Shown piece after piece: positions 13,766-26,707 of a DNA stretch of 64,000 nt. Made by a program: the position numbers and the translations under genes. A model generated the notes under the pieces. That model was not told the DNA's origin. It searched no databases and saw only the letters and a program-made list of their open reading frames with translations. The first letter of the stretch is position 1; every line of letters starts with the position of its first letter. This DNA comes from Pholis gunnellus (lineage: Eukaryota; Chordata; Actinopteri; Perciformes; Pholidae). The stretch is taken from NCBI GenBank assembly GCA_910591455.2, contig OU342808.1, forward strand, positions 26,254,122 through 26,318,121. Reading direction: 5' to 3'.

Positions 13766-15007
13766 GCAACCCATAGTTTTTAAACTCTCTTTAATCTGAG
13801 TTTGTCTGTGATGAACAAATAAAACTGTGAATATTTAGCTGAAATCCGCAGAAAGCAGAAATCCGCCCCCGTCTCAATGAGCAATGCGTTTCAGTAATCT
13901 CTGTCGCCCCACAGCAAAGCGTCACCACTTTGACTGAATGGAGACGTAAGTAAGTAATTGGACACAGCCGTCCTGGAATTAATTTTGTATTCTATTCTTG
14001 AAGCAGTCGACTGAGAATCTGTTCAGTGGAGGACAGCCAGAGCAGAAAGCAATGCCTCTTTCTTTTCATGCGCCGTGTCTCCAACGCTTGTAGGATTTTG
14101 ACGGCTAAACGAGTCGTTCATTACGTTCAATGAAAAGAAAACTGTAGAAATGACAGCAAGCGTTTCAGTTTGGATCAAATAGACAAGACAGACTTCCCTT
14201 GAAGCCATGCTAGTTATTTAGCCATGTTAGCATCTGTCCGACTCCTCAATGAACAAACACAGAGACAGACGGATTGGCCAACAATTTGATATATCCCAAA
14301 CATTTATAAGCAGAGGGAAAAAAATGAAGAGAGCGGTACGTGAAGGCCGGTTCATTTAGTGTCTGTAGACGTTGTAGAGCTGTTGATACACTGCCCCCTA
14401 CAGTTTGGGAGGATGTCGGTTTGCCGCGATTAGAAACTTGCACAGAATGTCTATAACCGAGGCTGCTCAATCATTAGTTTAACATATGCAAATATGGAAT
14501 TTCATACTGTCCTGCCCCATGTTTCAGATAATGTGGGTATTTTTGGGGTGATTCAGGAACAACTTGGCTGCATATATTTGGAGGGATTTTGGTTGTAAGC
14601 CTCAGGGCCTGAAGCGCAGTCCAAATACGCCTACTATGGTACGGTGTTCCATCCAAAGTGTCATTTTGTTATTGACGTGCACACAAGGACACAAATCCTG
14701 TCTGACATGCAAGAATAGAAACTAAAAACGTGGTGTCTGACGACCACAGCCAGCGATGTTACACACTTCACACTCATTACGTGACATATTAGATATTATT
14801 GGCTCAACAGTCCTTCTGTAAGGATTCTGAGACTGAAGCACAGAAACTGAGACCTCTGGCTGTTATAATACGGACCACACATATTAGGAGAAAATGTCTT
14901 TAGAGCCTTCATCTCTTCTCCGGCAGTGGGAGGATCTCAGCTGCCACAGCAGACTGTCCACAGTTACTCTGATCTAAAGGACATGAGTCTCTACCGTGTG
15001 ACACCAG

Positions 15008-15169
15008 TTCATTTTCACAACTCTTTAGTTCATTTTCACAACTCTTTAGTTCATTTTCACAACTCTTCAGTTCATTTTCACACCACTTTAGTTCATTTTC
15101 ACAATTTAGTTCATTTTCACAACTCTTTAGTTCATTTTCACAATTTAGTTCATTTTCACAACTCTTTAG
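15008..15169. repeat. Minisatellite of 21- and 18-bp units
   Basis: Eight tandem copies of TTCATTTTCACAACTCTTTAG (21 bp in two blocks: TTCATTTTCAC and AACTCTTTAG) or the 18-bp form lacking CTC. Order is 21,21,21,21,18,21,18,21, with a decayed ninth at 15170. Both lengths are multiples of three, so a frame stays open across the array on each strand. The minus frame reads as Asn-Glu-Leu-Lys-Ser-Cys-Glu heptads. Confidence 0.95.
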
Positions 15170-15229
15170 TTCATTCATGTCATGAAAATATCTTTCTATA
15201 CTTTTAGTAATCCGGCTGATACTGCACAC

Positions 15230-15485
15230 CAGAGGTGGAAGAAGTATTCAGACATTTCCCTGAGGTGAAAGTAGCAATACTACAGTGTAGAATTACTCTG
15301 TAACCAATATAAGTACCTACGCATTAGCATCAAAGTATACTTAAAGTAAAATAATTGCAGAAGATTAAAATATTTGACTCCAAAATGTAGAAAAATAGAA
15401 GTATAAAGTAGCTTAAAATGCAACTTCACAATTGTGGTTGAGGCCAGTATTTGAGTAAATGTACTTTGGTATATTCCACCACTGC
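15230..15485 (+). mobile_element. hAT-like MITE of the teleost 'GGTGGAAGAAGTA' family
   Basis: It starts CAGAGGTGGAAGAAGTATTC and ends in TATTCCACCACTG, giving short terminal inverted repeats (CAG-GGTGGAA / TTCCACCACTG). The interior has the 'AAAGTA' and 'GTATAAAGTAGC' phrases typical of this family. No coding capacity and no clear target duplication. Family assignment is from memory. Confidence 0.75.
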
Positions 15486-16872
15486 AGTACGCACAAGAGG
15501 AAGAACGGATTTATCACAATATACTCTTCAAAAGCCTGTCAGAGGTGTCATTTCTGATCCACAAGCTCTTATTCTGCTGGTAAAAGTGACAACGAAGCGG
15601 GAATATTTAAAGGTCAATGCTACTGTAGCTCGAGGGAAGCATCAATACAGCCCATATGATTCATATTCATATATATATATATACTGTATAAATGAATATG
15701 AACCATGTGTGTCGGAGCTGCTGCTACAAATGAATAAATAAAGAAAAAAAAGAAGAAAAGAAACAACAGAATAGAAGGAAATAGGACTCCGCTCTCTCTG
15801 CGTGGTGAATTTCTTTAAAGAAAGCTGATTTGGATGAATAATTGAAAGGACGTAGAGTGGTTCTTCTACCTGGAGTAACATAATGTAATTATCTATAAAT
15901 AAGGGAACTGTGCAGCGTGACATCCAGATAAAAATATGATGAACTGAAACCAGGACACCCACTAATATTTAAAAAAAAGGGCTTTGTTGTTCAAAGGGGG
16001 TCTCTCCATTTCTCTCTTCAAGATATGTGAATGAACCTTTGTTCTATGGGGACCCACAGGTGTCACCTTCCCATGCAGGCTCATCACAGCCCTGTGACAG
16101 ACAGTTCTTCTTCTTTGATTTATTTATTGCTGTTGGGATGTCATGAGCATTTCAACAAATATGACTAAATGTTTTTGAAGAACATTTACCAACTCTAGCT
16201 TTCGGACTGCATTTTAAAAAGCAGTCACCTCAAACCAGGCTGTTTTTCCCAACGATTTAAGATTGAATTTAATCCGCTGAACATCAGTGAGGTCAACCTC
16301 AGGTTGAACCGATGTGTGGAACAAAGCATGAATGTGATTATCTGAACAGACCCGCATGTACAGTATTCACGCATGGCGTCACCCTGATCCAAACTACTTA
16401 ACAATTATCATCCAGGAATCTCTTTCACAAACAAAAAAAAACACTTCTCCAGCGGGACGGTTGTGTCTCCGGGAGGGAAGTCTGCAAGTTAAAGAAAAAA
16501 AAGAAGTGGTGCAACAACTGGCTTTAAAAACACAAGACTCAAAAACCCTCCCATCTCAAGTTGGGCTCTGGAGCAGAAGGGCTTTCTGACGGCTCATTTC
16601 TTTTGCCACACAGTCGTCGGTGTTGGAGGAGACAATGGCAGGTGTCTGACAGAGGCCCACGCAGTTGTACCTAAAACACAACCCTCAAAAAAAAAGGGAT
16701 CAAGAGTCCTGTGTTCCATCAGTTTAATATCCCCAGCATCAGCCCCGGCCAAGCAGACAGCACTCGTCTGCCAAGAAAAACATATGGGATTCAGCTGAAG
16801 GGCTCCAGTTTTTCAAAAACAGTCTCTTTCAGTCTAAACTTCTTAAGGAGGTCGGTATGAACGTGCTTTCGT

Positions 16873-16896
16873 AAAAAAAAAAAAAAAAAAAAAAAA
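16873..16896. repeat. A24 homopolymer
   Basis: Twenty-four A in a row; no recognisable retroposon sits directly upstream of it. Confidence 0.9.
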
Positions 16897-18310
16897 GTTG
16901 AGGTACTGCGACGTTGAAAAAGGCTCTGAATTCAGCCAGGACACTGCCACCTTTCACCCTCTGTGTTGTTCAAAGGTGTGTTTGCTTTCAAAAATGTGAG
17001 CAAACCTTCGTCATCATTACCTGCCATTTTCATCCCCGGCCTTTAAAGGGACTTTAAGGGGGGAAAAAATACACAAGTTCATTTCTTGTGATTTGCGGGA
17101 GAGGTGACCGAAAGTCTCGGAGAAGTAGAAACTATTTCAGAGAATGCTTCACAATAATAATAATCAGAAATGTGCTCAAATATCTCAGATCACATGATAA
17201 TGAATCCTCTTATCCGTATCCTCAATTCGTCTTTTCTGGCATATCTGTGATTAAAGTTCAGCCTCAGATGTATTCAAACTGATTCTTCTGCCTTCTGAGG
17301 TGTTTTGGAAAAAGAGTCAAACATTAGCTTTACAGATAATAAATTTAAATTAAAGAAAGCTTTTTTGGTAAACGTGTAGGGCGGAGAAAAGGTGAACACA
17401 GGCTGCACTCTTAGAAACAATATACAAATTTATTTCAGTTGTGTCTTTTTGTGCCGCTCCGCCGAACGGAGCAAACATTTGCACGAGGCTTTGAGGAGGC
17501 GCTGAAGCGTCCGCACTTGAAAACTTAAAAATAAAACGCCTCGCCGCCGGTGAATGGCCCTCAATGTCCCGTCTGTTTACGACAGCAGAAAATGTGGGCT
17601 CCTCTTAAGTTTATATAGGTCATGATTAAAAATGTTTAAACACATAAATATCAAAAAAAAAAAAAAAAAGCACCCCGGCAGCACACGCTGGACCGGAGCC
17701 TCGGCTGCCGGGGAGAAAAAACTTGGAAGAAATAGCTTGGCTTTGCATATCTTGGTGTGCCTTCCCCTCCTGTACCTCAAACCATATACCCAAACAGCTC
17801 TGGGGTCAAGCCTCTGCAACAAGCCTCGGCTAAGTCAACAGGGAACATTAAGAACTATTAGTGAATACGACTCTTGTGCCCGACTACAGCTCGCTGCAAA
17901 GAGGAACTGGCTCGCTTTCTTTTTCGAATCAAATAGGATATTTTCTTTGCTTTTTTTCCCTCCCACCTCTTCCCCCCAACGGCAGCTCCAGATATGTCGG
18001 GAGCTGTGCACGTCCAGAAAGCCCTTTTATGTCTCCAAGGTCCAAAAGTTTATGCCACTGAGCACACGTAGCCCTTAGCAAAACATTAGCATATCTTATT
18101 TGCTCATTTTGTCACCCTGCGTGAATCTCAGCATCGTAAGCGTTTTCATCCGAGGGCGAGGTCTTCGCCCGGAGGCGCTGGAGCTGCCTGGAGGGAACTG
18201 ACAGCGGAGCAAATGTCCTCCAACAGGCAGGCGTCTTGCTCTGAAAAGGATACTCCAACTGATGCGTTACCCATCAGGGCTGCGGCGTGTGTTTACATTC
18301 GCGAGCCTCA

Positions 18311-18316
<6 letters not shown>

Positions 18317-18341
<25 letters not shown>
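18317..18341. repeat. CA microsatellite
   Basis: About twelve CA units after a short CT run. Confidence 0.95.
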
Positions 18342-19689
18342 CGCAGACACAGGAGTGCCTCACCCCTTTTGGCTGGCAGAGCCGAACATGACACACATTT
18401 AAGAGGTGGCCAAGTTTTCCAGCGCCTGCTGGCGAGGTAAAGGTTCATATCAACAGGCAAAGACACCCAGTCGGTGCTGTTCTCAGGTCAGCCTCTGTCT
18501 GTCTGTATCTGTCAGTCGATCGGTCTGCCTGCCTGCCTGCCAAGGCCCTGCTTGAAAAAAAAGAAATCCTCCCTCATGCAGCACAGAGTAAGAGGAGGTT
18601 TTTGTTCCAGCTGTCCCGCTTCATGGAAACAAATGAGCGAGGCTGAAGCAGTATTTCATGGTTGCTTTAAGGCATTTCCAGGCAGCTTACACTTTGTTTG
18701 TCACGCCGTACTACAAGCCGGCACTTCGTGGCACGGGGATGCGCTTCATGCTGCAGCTGAAAAGTGCACAAAAAAAACGTGTTCCTCTCACATGTGACAC
18801 GGCGCTGATGTTCCATAATCAGGAGGAATTGGAAAAACCTGGATGTCAGCTGTGAGCCACATCGATAAATGGCAGCAAATCAAATGCATTTCTATGTGAT
18901 CGCTCAAGTCATAATCTGTCAGAGATGCAATGACAACAAGGAGGGACGTCACTTTCCATTGAGACGTCCCTGCTCTCAATTTGACTGCTATACTATCATA
19001 ATCACTGTATTTAAAATGTTTCTACATAACGCAGCTGCAGCATGTGTGTTGAAAAGGACTTGTATTTGACTGTGAAGCCAATTACATCTCCATTGTTTGA
19101 CAGCCTGCATCAGAGCTCTCCTTTAACGGCGTTTTGTGGTGATTTGTGGCATCTCCTGTAGTGCTTCACGTACTTTTCTACATTATTCTGTATCAGATCA
19201 GTGGAGATCAAAGTGGTCCTGGGGTTTTAGGGCAGGATTTTGACAGCTTTTCATCTCCAGCATGTCAAAATATTGCTGTGTTTTCACCTACAAAAGATTG
19301 CAATATACAGCATAAGGTGAAACTACACTGTGAATAGAAACTCTTTATATTTAAGCATCTTTCTTGATCTTGTGTGACAAAATAATCTCAACTCAAAAGG
19401 TTAATTTACTAGCTTTTCTCTGAGCTTTCAAACACACCTTGGACGGAGTTGACTCAGTCGTCGAGGCATCCACTAAAGCCAGAAAGCGGTCCTGATCGTT
19501 GATTTGCAACATTGCTGACAATGCTCTAGTACAAGCAGAGATATTTAAGATATAGATGCTGTGGTACAACAAAAATCTCTAAACGTTTACAAATCTTTTA
19601 TCCCACAAAACCCTGATTCTACAAGAAATAAGGAATCAGATAGATACACAGTTGATAAAAGGAGTTAAACTAGTTGCGCCTAATTGAGG

Positions 19690-20478
19690 ACCAGAGGTGC
19701 TTTGAGCAAAATATCAGCATGCTAAGCTAACATGCTCAAAACGACCTTGGACTGCCAACATGCTGCTGCTAACCTTTCTAACCCTAGCCCTATTGTTAGG
19801 CCTCTGCTCGAAAATTGCATACCTGTACTAAAAAAAGAGTGTATTTCTGCAAGAGTAATGTTCACCATGTTCACTAACTTAGTTTAGCATGTTAGCATTT
19901 GCTAATTAGCACTAAACACAAATTGCAATTGAGGCATTTACTCAGGGGAAAAGTCAGGGGACCAAGAAAGGCATGAGGGGGTCATCATCTGTGGAACATG
20001 ACTGTCTGAACCAAATTCCATGGAAATCCATCAAATAGTTGTTGAGATATTTAACTCAAAGCCGCAACTTAACGGTGGCTCTTAAAGTCATGAGGATTCA
20101 TTGTCTGGCGGAGTATGAATATCTGGACTCAATTTCATGGCAATCATTCAAATAGTTGTTCAGATAGTTGACTCAAAATCACAAACATTAATCTCCTGGT
20201 GGCTCTTAAGGAAAAGTCAGGGGACCAACAATGTCCTCAGGGTTCATCCTCTGGGGAACATGAACATATAAACCAAATGTCATGGGAATCCATCAAATAG
20301 CTGTAAATAAAAACCACAAACATTAACCCCATGGTGGCTCTTAAAGTCATGAGGATTCATCCTCTGGGAAGCATGAATGTCTGAGCTATTTGAGCAATCC
20401 ATCAAGTAGCTGTTGATATACTTCAGTCTGGACCACAGTGGTAGACGGCCATTCGTCATACCTAGAGCCACACTGCCG
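19690..20478 (+). repeat. Teleost dispersed repeat with degenerate internal tandem units
   Basis: The first part holds the 'CAGCATGCTAAGCTAACATG' and 'TAGCATTTGCTAATTAGCAC' phrases. The second part has about four decayed units of roughly 120-130 bp built around 'GGGAACATGAA', 'AATCCATCAAATAGTTG' and 'GGTGGCTCTTAA'. It ends near 'CCTAGAGCCACACTGCC'. This matches a very common percomorph repeat I know by sight; its class is uncertain. Confidence 0.7.
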
Positions 20479-20650
20479 GCCTGGCTAATATCATACAGAG
20501 AGACATTCAAAAATTCAGGACACGCCATAAAGTGTGAGATGAGTTTTGCAGGGAAAGTATTTCCCTTCAACGTCGCTGTAAGTAAACACTGGTGTCGGGC
20601 GTGTGTTACATCCAAGAGGATGTATTAAGAGACATCTAAAAATAATGAAT

Positions 20651-20670
20651 CAGCAGCAGCAGCAGCAGCA
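20651..20670. repeat. CAG microsatellite
   Basis: Between six and seven CAG units. Confidence 0.9.
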
Positions 20671-21607
20671 ATCTCACTGGTTTATTTCCATGTTTGTCTC
20701 TGAACGCTCGGAAGAAAAAATTAAAAAGTTTGAATGTTTCTGAGACTTCATTTATAACATGCATGAGGGAGTTACTCATCACGAACAACTCATTAATCCA
20801 CACTCTTCCGTGGACGAAAAGCAGACACAGATTATTTTCCCCGAGTCCTCAAAGTCCAAAAATAAATCAGACATGAGAAGCTTCCCCTCGTTGCCTTTCA
20901 GGGCTCCACAATAAAACATCTGCAGTATGTGAACCATCAACCCTGTGACAGGGGAACCCTGTGAGCACAAGAGAGGAGGCCAGACATGGACTTGTGTTAG
21001 GGGAGGAAGAGGAGGAACGATACACCATACACCCACTTCTGACATCTCATGGTCAGTCACATACGTTGTTTTCCAGGATCCTTTTTTAAAGAGACGTGTT
21101 CTGTATGTTTCGTCCACGTGAAAAAGAAACAAAGCCAACAATCCTCAGCTGAGTCGCTGCCTCCGACTGTTAACGATGGAAGTACTGTACTCGTAAAAAA
21201 AAAAAAACTCCATCACAGACCAGGTGTGTTTCAAGGATCAAACACTGTCATTATATCCCATAAACGGAAGCAAATGCTTTCATGGAGCCCACATTTCCAA
21301 AAAAAACGTTGAAAAGACAGCTTGTGTTTTAAAGATTTCAACAGCTCGTATGTCTGCTCTCTGATCTTTACAGGCATAAGTTACAGAAGATGGGTTCATG
21401 TTCGACGTTCTGGAATCAGTCAAATCGATCTTCATAATAAAAAAGGTCCAAACATTTAACCTTAAAAATATTAAAGAGCGTCGCTGAGAGCGTCTGAAAC
21501 CGCACAAGGCTGCAGTGTTTCTCGGTGGAAGAGAAGTTTCACAAACAAGACAAGTCTGCTGCTGCAAAAATCACCGAGATCAAGACTTTCATTCCAGCCA
21601 AAGACCG

Positions 21608-21610
<3 letters not shown>

Positions 21611-21646
<36 letters not shown>
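21611..21646. repeat. CAG(12) triplet repeat
   Basis: Twelve perfect CAG units (CTG in the sense of the ADAMTS3-like transcript), deep inside intron 3. A nearby plus-strand frame would give polyglutamine, but nothing supports an exon. Confidence 0.95.
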
Positions 21647-21648
<2 letters not shown>

Positions 21649-22167
21649 CTTCTTTCCACACAGAGATAACTCAAAGGAAGCCATTGGCAAGATCGCGTAT
21701 CCATGTGTGTCTGGCAACATTCACAGCGTTTCGTTTGTAATGAATATTTTAGCAAAGCTTTCAGAACACAGCCAGAAAGGTTACATCAATGTGAACTCAT
21801 ACAATTAAAATCCGTCTGATGCTGGTATTTTTAGGCTGACGGTGGAGCTTGTTAAAAATCGAATAATGACATCTCAGCTGATTGCTGAAAAAAAACATAC
21901 TGAGCAGGACATTTTACAGTGTAATATCTACTCGTAATTGTTTACTAGTGGATAAACTATGTGATGTTGACACTGCGTCTAAATTACCGTAAACCTAGTT
22001 TGGCCTTTCTGTTCTGAAACTAGTGAAATATCTGCAATGAGCTCATTTCAGCTGATTTACTGTAGCAAGGCCAATTTATCGGTCTAGCTCTACGTGTGAT
22101 ATAAGTATCGATCAAGCGGAAACCTCTGAAGATGCAAAATAAAGTGACAAATACTGCAGTTCTTCAA

Positions 22168-22450
22168 ATGGCCACTTGAGGCTGCCTCCAAAAGCGAGTC
22201 AATCCCCATAGACCCTTCATGTTAACTTAACAGCAGAAATAAACTATACTGTAGCAAACAGTACCGGGAGCTTACATTTTCATAAAACTCACCGATTTTA
22301 ATTATATTAAGGCTTAAAGTTATGCATAATTTAGGGAGTGGCCACTTAAAGTGACAGGCGGCTGGCGGCTCGGGTCGCTAGCCGTCTTGCTCTGCTACGT
22401 CCACGATCCACCTGTTTGGCCATTTTTGGACTAGCCGCGAGTCGTACTGG
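22168..22450 (+). repeat. Teleost dispersed repeat ('CCACTTGAGGCTGCCTCC' family)
   Basis: Phrases CCACTTGAGGCTGCCTCC, AAAGCGAGTCAATCCCCATA and 'TTAACAGCAGAAATAAAC' are characteristic of a repeat common in fish introns. The right part (GGTCGCTAGCCGTC...GGCCATTTTTGG) continues it with lower confidence. No coding frame. Confidence 0.6.
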
Positions 22451-22466
22451 AGCCGGACACTCTGAG

Positions 22467-22725
22467 GCTGCAATCAAATAGTCTTTTTTTGATTAGTAAA
22501 GTTTCTAACGGAGTGAAAGGAACCCAAAGTATTCAAGTGGCAGCCATGATAAGAGCCGGTCGAATTCTCTGAATGCTAAGAAAAAGGTGCATCAATGCTT
22601 CCTTTCGTATCTCCTTTAGCACAGGGTTCACCAAACCATCCTTTACCAAAGGAAAGGAGATGATGCCGTCCCACTATGCCTTGCGGCAGCTACATTTAAG
22701 GCACTGCACCATTGGGTCGTCACTA
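22467..22725 (+). mobile_element. Decayed copy of the TIR element at 56742-57131
   Basis: Similarity in opposite orientation: GGCTGCAATCAAATAGTC, GGCAGCCATGATAAGAGC, AATGCTTCCTTTCGTATC, CTCCTTTAGCA and CCATCCTTTACCAAAGG each have counterparts in the reverse complement of 56760-57114. It is more diverged and lacks a clear right terminus. Confidence 0.6.
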
Positions 22726-24375
22726 ACATCCACCTTTGCTGTTTAATTGCACATTTTGGATAAATCAAAAACATCCTTCATAGGAGGTGTGATTCTGATT
22801 TGGACAGGAATCATTTCTTGAATTGTTTGGCATCGAGTTTATTACTGTACTCATTTGCTATGAGTTATAAATACAGTTGCTTGAAAGAGAAAGGCCAGCC
22901 TGAGCTTCACTGGTTCTTAGGAAACCTATGGGGGACATCACAGAGACTACGTCCATGTTTTATGCAGTCTACGGTACCAACAGAGCAAGTTCAAGTTTCT
23001 CAGAACGGAAAGTCTTATAGACCAGTGAAACAGCGGGATACCCAAACAGACCCACAGCTTTAAAATGACAAGCCATCGCGATTCCCAACAGACCTTATGT
23101 ATAAATTGTGAGAAGAGCAAATTAGTGTGTGAATGAAATTTCCTGACCATTGTTACTACTATTTCCACATCACGCTCTATTATCTTGAATAGCTAAACCA
23201 GCCATTTAGAAGAGATATACGTTCATGAATCACAGCTTTGTTTTAATCGTCCGTTATTGAAAACGTACATATTAAATACTTTATAAATGAGACCAAATAA
23301 ATGCATTTAGACACGTTAAGAGACCATCTTAAACAAACGGAATGCACACGAGCCTTTTCATATTAGATTAAATGTTAAAAGGTGGCTTCACTAATTAGAA
23401 CGAGGTGTACCGCAGATAAACACGTAAAATAGAAGACTATGGGAGAAATTCTGCTAATTTATTTGGCAACCCTTATAAAATGTTCAGTCTTTGGGAATGA
23501 CCGACAGAGACAAACGCATCCGGTCATAAACACCCAGTGGGGGTCTGAGGACCACAATGTCCTAAATAGAAGTAGTGAATACTGGAAGAATCCAGACCAC
23601 CTAAAGGGCTTTTTAAGTGTTAAAGGATAATTAACAGGACCCAGATTCCAGTGAGCAAAATCTAAAATAAATTAGTAATAAGACCATTTGTACTTTTAAA
23701 ATAGCAATGAAGTGCCCTTAATCCTTAACGGTGGTAATGCGATGAACAGTGATTCAGGTTTTGGAGCAGAAACCATGAATCACTGGAGTGAACGGGAGAC
23801 ATAAATGAGCTGACTGTTTGCTTTGCGTCATATTTAAAACGCACCCTCTGCTGCGACCCCTGACAGATTGGTTTTTCAATATGAGACTAAAATGAGGCAG
23901 AGAACAGAGTTCAGCTCTGATGTGTTTCATCCGCGTATACCGAGGAAAAAAAGAAGAAAAGAAAAAACCCCTCCCATCCCTGGTGCTTCTTGACATGCAT
24001 GAAACATGATGGCTGTCTCCCACACAGGCCGGCAAAGACCAGCGTCCCTCACCTCGCCCCCACACTGCTACTGCTGCTGAAGGAGGAAGTATCTGCCTCA
24101 TAAGCATTTAGCAGGCTGCCTGCCTGCTGCAGTAAAGACTTCCAGACAGCAGCCTGGCTATAATTAAGAAACAGTAAAACACACACCTAGCGAGGGCCAA
24201 GGCTACCACTTGAGATCAAAGACCACTGGCCCCCAACGACAGGCTTTTTCATCGGCAACCACTGGTTTGCAGAGTGTTTGATCTCCGGTTATGCAGTCCT
24301 GCATGCTTTGCATTCAGGCAGCAAACAGCGTGAGGCAGAGCAGGCTAAACTGGGTTTCTTTACCCCTCGATTGGA

Positions 24376-25690
24376 TGTCCCGAAAAAATTCCAAATTAGT
24401 TTTGTTTCATGACACACTACAGTAAATAAGGTCCTCTTGTGATGTCGAGATTTTGCCTCCAGAAATAAATGTGGAGCGAAAAATTGGGCAAATTATTATC
24501 TGCTGACTTTGTGCCCAAAAACATCAAAAGGTTCCAGTGACTGAGGTGCAAACAGTAGCTTGAAAACCAGAATGTACCTGCGTTTTTTGGAGCATTGTGT
24601 TCAAACACACATAGCCCATCATTTAAAACTGATTATTGCCCAGATTTTATGTACCAACATATTACAAATGTGTTTGTGTCCTGCCATAAAAGGGGACTGA
24701 TTATCACAGTTTACAATAAATCTCGTCTTCTTGCGAAGTTGATGGCACGGAAAACCCTCCCAATAACAGAAAGGGATGTAAAACTGTCACTTTCATGTAA
24801 TAAAACATGAGGAAAGAGCTACACTACAGAGTGTTCGGGCTGCCAATGGTTTTTATTAAAATCAGTCTTCTTCCGGATTTTTCTACTATAAATATTTGGG
24901 GTTCTTTGGGGATTTTTTACCATTTTTGTTTTAAAATCAACCTATCCATTGATAGTTTTGGGGATTTTATTTATATCGTATCGTCTTGCATCACGTCGCA
25001 TTGTAGCGTAACATATCGTTTTGCATTGTATTGTTTTGTATCGTATTGTAACGTATTGTATCGTATTGTAACGTATTGTATCGTATTGTAACGTATTGTA
25101 TCGTATTGTAACGTATTGTATCGTATCGTATCGTATTGTATCGTTTTCACTGATTTTTACCCTCAAATAAGCCTTTTTTGTTTAAGGCAGGTCAGTTTAA
25201 ACAGATTTTATGCCCCACCATATCCAAAAAAGTGTAGTTTTCCTGCTGTAACAGACCACTGATCACTGCAGTTTACCGTAAATAAAGTCCTCTTGTGATG
25301 TTGACAGCTTAGAAAACACTTCCAGTCATAGAAAGTGATGCAGTAGAAAAAAAGAGTAAAAAGCACAAATGAGCTGCTAACTATGTGCCAGTGTCCATTT
25401 AGATAAGATAGAAACAAGAGATGGTCAAACTAAACGGTGGTTGAATGGTCGGCAATGTTTTATAATCAAAAACAGTAATAAATTCCTTAATTTTAATACT
25501 ATATTAGTTAACTATGGTACAATCCTTTTGGTTTTTTTGATTTTTAGATCATATATCATGATATAGAAAATGTTTTGTTTCCTGCTGTATCAGGGCAATA
25601 ATCACAGCAGTTTACAGTTTTAAAATAAGTGATTTTGACAGAAATTTACAACAAGTGAAGAGAGTGTGACGACGGAGTCCTTTAAAGAAA
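24376..25690. repeat. Block of diverged tandem duplications around a pentamer array
   Basis: Related stretches recur at about 24376-24500, 24636-24795, 25203-25360 and 25560-25650. Shared phrases are 'CAGATTTTATG', 'TCACAGTTTAC' / 'CACTGCAGTTTAC', 'AATAAAGTCCTCTTGTGATGT' in parts, and a following 'CAGTCATAGAAAGTGATG' / 'AATAACAGAAAGGGATG'. Two copies are about 570 bp apart. The copies are old and heavily substituted. Confidence 0.6.
24974..25147. repeat. TATCG/TATTG pentamer array with a perfect 20-mer core
   Basis: The array is made of 5-bp units (TATCG, TATTG, TAACG). Four perfect copies of TCGTATTGTAACGTATTGTA run from 25041 to 25120, flanked by less regular pentamers. Confidence 0.95.
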
Positions 25691-26707
25691 GTGAGAAATC
25701 AATAAATATTTGAGCTGCAGAAAGCTGCAACTTTTAAATTCAGATTTTATCCAGATTTTCTGTATTATTGAAAAAAACCCGGATATATTTCCACACTGTA
25801 GTGTGGTGTCATACAGTGTTTGCGTGCAGCAGCAGTCTTCTCAAATCCGTCTTCCACCGGGCAAAGAGACAGACGTTTGATGGCCGTTGGCGTCTTCAAA
25901 GTGACATCCTGCCACGACGCTATTTACAAAGCAATACTCTCACATCCTGTGTGGACCCCTCTCGGCCCTGAAGCTCCGGCGAGGTTCAACTATAAATGTC
26001 TTGAAGAGACTGAATCTGCCCAAGTGATGAACTGCTTCCTCTCGCTGCAATCAAAGGAAACGGACAAATCCTGCAGAGGACTGACGTAAAGGTCAGAGTG
26101 GCTTTATCTTTGTTCAGGAGATTATATTAGGAGTTCACAGAGACGTTTCAGAGAGACGGTATTTTAAGTTCTGTCAGACATTCAAATATGACTGCAGCAC
26201 AACAAAAGACTGACAAATAAGAAACCGAACGTTGCTTTGTGAGAATACATCAAACTATGTCAACATATTGTCCCGCGAGTTGACTGAGCTCACTGACGGT
26301 TACCACGCTCTTCATAATTAAAGAGCCTTTTCCCACTTCAATAAAACTCTATTGAATTAAATGATGTGCAATCCCGAAACCACTCAGGGGGAGTAAATGG
26401 CCGAGTACAGAGGAAATAGAAGAGTTTGTGTGAGTTATTTTAGAAAATAGACAGAAGCTCATCGTGGGGCCTCATGAAGAGCTGCACATACAGATGATTT
26501 GATATATTACTTACACCTGATGCCCTGTTTCCACACTGGTTTTGGCCATTGTGCTTAATGTGCTCTTGTAATTTCTAGACTAAGCATTAATAGACCAGAA
26601 AAACTTGCTTTTTGACTTCCAAATCATGTCTGAAAGACTTGAGGCTTGACCAGGTGGCAAACCTCCGGTTCTGAAGTGTGAAGCCAATGCAGAAGTGTCT
26701 TAAACTT

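Larger units (their letters stand above)
9914..19689 (-). other. adamts3: Intron 3 of the ADAMTS3-like gene, 3' half
   Basis: This is the acceptor side of intron 3. It holds a TA repeat (13738-13765), the 21/18-bp minisatellite at 15 kb, a hAT-like MITE at 15.2 kb, A runs at 16873-16896 and near 17656, and a CA repeat at 18317-18341. A GC-richer stretch with nested CGG/CCG around 11370-11460 shows no exon borders with a matching protein. No gene is seen. Confidence 0.75.

Noticed and set aside
24942..25166. Frames reading as Arg-Tyr-Asp-Thr-type repeats
   Set aside because: Translation of the pentamer array only.
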